The notes under the pieces were generated by a model, which saw nothing but the letters and a program-made list of their open reading frames with translations, had not been told where the DNA came from and made no database searches. Below, piece after piece: positions 62,512 through 64,000 of a stretch of 64,000 nt of DNA. The stretch is taken from assembly GCA_038531945.1 (NCBI GenBank), contig JBCBBH010000003.1:62001-126000 (forward strand), given 5' to 3'. A program made the position numbers and the translations under genes. The number at the start of each line of letters is the position of its first letter. Position 1 is the first letter of the stretch. This stretch comes from CALBPI01 sp038531945. Lineage in GTDB: Bacteria; Pseudomonadota; Gammaproteobacteria; Steroidobacterales; Woeseiaceae.

Positions 62512-64000
62512 ATGTTGAAGAGGAAAGTAGCGGCCGCTCGGCTGCTGGTATTGGTATGCGCATCTATTTTGTCGGCCTGTGGGGGCGGCGGCGGGGGCGG
62601 TGGTTCCAATAGCGGCGGTGGCGGTGGCGGTGGCACAACAAACCAACCACCGAGTTTCTCTGGCCCCACCAGTTTCTCCTTTGCTGAGAACGTGACTGTG
62701 AGTTTCACTCTGGATGTGACCGACCCGGATAGCGCGTCGGTCACCATCACTGAAGTGGCAGGCGGCGATAGCGGGCTGTTTTCATTGGACACCAATACCG
62801 GAGTCGTGACTGCAAGCACGCCGAACAATAGCTTCAATTTTGAAGATCCCGAGGACGGCAACTCCGACAACGTGTACGAGCAGCAGGTTCGACTCTCGGA
62901 TGGCACCAACTCTGTGACGGAGACCATTACAGTCACGATCACCGATGTCGATGAAGGGCCGGAGTTTGCGGCAGTCTCTGAACTCTTGTTGGACGAGAAC
63001 GCGACCGGCGAGATTGTGACATTCGTCGCGACCGATCCTGAAGGTGGCATGGTTAGCGACTTTCAGATCACAGAAGTCAGCAAGCTTGGTGAACCAGTGA
63101 ATGCGCAGCGGTTGCTCGATGCATTCGAACTTGATCCAGTGACCGGCGCGTTGAGCGTGGTTGTACCTTTCGACGCAGAGGTTGAGGGTACGCAGGATGT
63201 CATCACGGTCGGCGTATCCGCGACCGACGGCACCAACGAAGGGACTGGTGGCGTCACGATTCGGCTCGTCGACTTGCCGGGTCGCCCCGTGGATGCATTG
63301 CGCATTAGCGGTGAAGGGGGGATGACCGGCGCGTTCGGCGATACCGCGACTCCGGTCGGTGACTTCGATGGCGATGGTATCGATGAAGTGTTTGTCGGTG
63401 CACTGACCGGTAGTGACGCCACCGAAACCGGCTATTTGCTGTGGGGTTCATCGCTTCGATCATCGCTGTTGGCTGCTGGCGCTGAGCAACGGATTAACGA
63501 ACTGCAGATCGATGCACGAGTGGTTTTCACGGGCGACGACCGAAACCAGACGGTCCGCCAAAGTCGATTAACCGGCGTCAGGGCAGGTGATATCGACAGT
63601 GATGGTGTCGATGACCTGGTCATCCTGATGCGTGAAGAACGCACTGGCATCCAGTTCGAGGAGGAAGACAACGGACCGCTAGCGTATGTCGTTTGGGGGA
63701 GCGCGCTTGAGCGTGGCGTTACCGATCGAGTATCGCTTACGGCATTGCCGGCGACCGAAGGGGTCGCCATCGGCGGGTTGCTGCGTCAAGCGGCTGATGG
63801 CGTGTCAGGCACCGCCGGCGACTTCGATGGTGATGGACAGAGCGACGTTGTGCTGGGCATCCCAGCCCAAGGTCGCACGTTCGTTGTGTTTGGCGATGCA
63901 CTTTCTGCCACTACCGGGTTGGTCGATCTGTCGAGCGCGGCGAACACGACTGCGATCAGCGTGCGGAGCGAAACGGACACGGCAATCATCGAACAAACCG
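62512..64000 (+). CDS. Lipoprotein with poly-Gly tracts, cadherin-like and FG-GAP repeats; 3' end outside window
   Basis: 496 codons are seen and the frame stays open to the right edge. Lipobox LSAC followed by Gly8, then Ser-Asn-Ser and a second Gly7 run. Cadherin-like domains follow (FSGPTSFSFAENVTVSF, TDPDSASVTI, EDPEDGNSDNVYEQQV; ITDVDEG, LDENATGEIVTFVATDPEGG). From about residue 260 come FG-GAP repeats with calcium-binding DGDG motifs: DFDGDGIDEVFVGA, DIDSDGVDDLVIL and DFDGDGQSDVVLG, integrin-like blades. The architecture parallels the 39078 lipoprotein. GGGGACG precedes the ATG. Confidence 0.85.
   Translation, partial: MLKRKVAAARLLVLVCASILSACGGGGGGGGSNSGGGGGGGTTNQPPSFSGPTSFSFAENVTVSFTLDVTDPDSASVTITEVAGGDSGLFSLDTNTGVVTASTPNNSFNFEDPEDGNSDNVYEQQVRLSDGTNSVTETITVTITDVDEGPEFAAVSELLLDENATGEIVTFVATDPEGGMVSDFQITEVSKLGEPVNAQRLLDAFELDPVTGALSVVVPFDAEVEGTQDVITVGVSATDGTNEGTGGVTIRLVDLPGRPVDALRISGEGGMTGAFGDTATPVGDFDGDGIDEVFVGALTGSDATETGYLLWGSSLRSSLLAAGAEQRINELQIDARVVFTGDDRNQTVRQSRLTGVRAGDIDSDGVDDLVILMREERTGIQFEEEDNGPLAYVVWGSALERGVTDRVSLTALPATEGVAIGGLLRQAADGVSGTAGDFDGDGQSDVVLGIPAQGRTFVVFGDALSATTGLVDLSSAANTTAISVRSETDTAIIEQT

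Overview
The window is chromosomal DNA from a gammaproteobacterium of moderately high G+C. The evidence is a complete rRNA operon of the 16S–tRNA-Ile–tRNA-Ala–23S–5S type, housekeeping genes of gammaproteobacterial type (ErpA, RppH, TyrS type 2, AnmK, a MepM-like M23 peptidase, convergent Ppx/Ppk1) and many lipoproteins and outer-membrane proteins. A PEP-CTERM-type protein behind a sigma-54 promoter and cadherin-like/FG-GAP lipoproteins point to an environmental, probably marine or sediment, lineage. I do not assign an order or genus.

Layout. 1-3.15 kb (minus): gamma-glutamyltransferase, pdxH, a CPXCG zinc-ribbon protein and a beta-propeller protein that leaves the window, tightly packed as one operon. 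3.3-7.9 kb: a small Arg/His-rich secreted protein, a DUF484-like/GGDEF diguanylate cyclase, the remnant of a BtuC/FecCD permease, rppH, hemJ, then a coiled-coil membrane protein, bactofilin and erpA. 7.9-15.4 kb: ppx facing ppk, with anmK and an M23 peptidase upstream of ppk, and tyrS divergent from the peptidase. 15.5-18.4 kb (minus): a bacteriophytochrome histidine kinase followed one base later by a heme oxygenase that can make its biliverdin chromophore. 18.6-24.85 kb: the rRNA operon with two stringent-type promoters, two boxA sites, long processing stems around 16S and 23S, and a strong terminator.

From 24.9 kb on the content is accessory. Directly behind the rRNA terminator lies an AT-richer gene for a 760-residue protein with an N-terminal restriction-endonuclease-like domain and a NACHT-type STAND ATPase. 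This is the best candidate for an antiphage (bacterial NLR-like) system here. It is followed by a membrane-anchored beta-sandwich protein of unknown role, a DUF1214/DUF1254 pair, the sigma-54-driven PEP-CTERM-type protein, a VOC protein, an amidase, an OmpA-family protein, an SDR/YceI pair divergent from a LysR regulator, and a penicillin-acylase-like lipoprotein.

39-64 kb carries a large repeat lipoprotein with a Gly8 tract after the lipobox, a beta-barrel protein, a SUMF1-domain protein, a histidine phosphatase/AAA ATPase pair, many small membrane proteins, two AraC regulators, two class-C-like serine hydrolases, two thioredoxin-fold (DsbA-type) proteins, an ArsR/SdpI-like pair, a CPBP protease and, at the right edge, a second poly-Gly lipoprotein with FG-GAP repeats. 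A 21-bp motif is shared, with 19 of 21 bases identical, between the control regions of the ArsR/SdpI-like pair (52.07 kb) and of an XRE-HTH membrane protein (55.59 kb). That suggests a common regulator. No CRISPR array, insertion sequence, integrase or prophage was seen.
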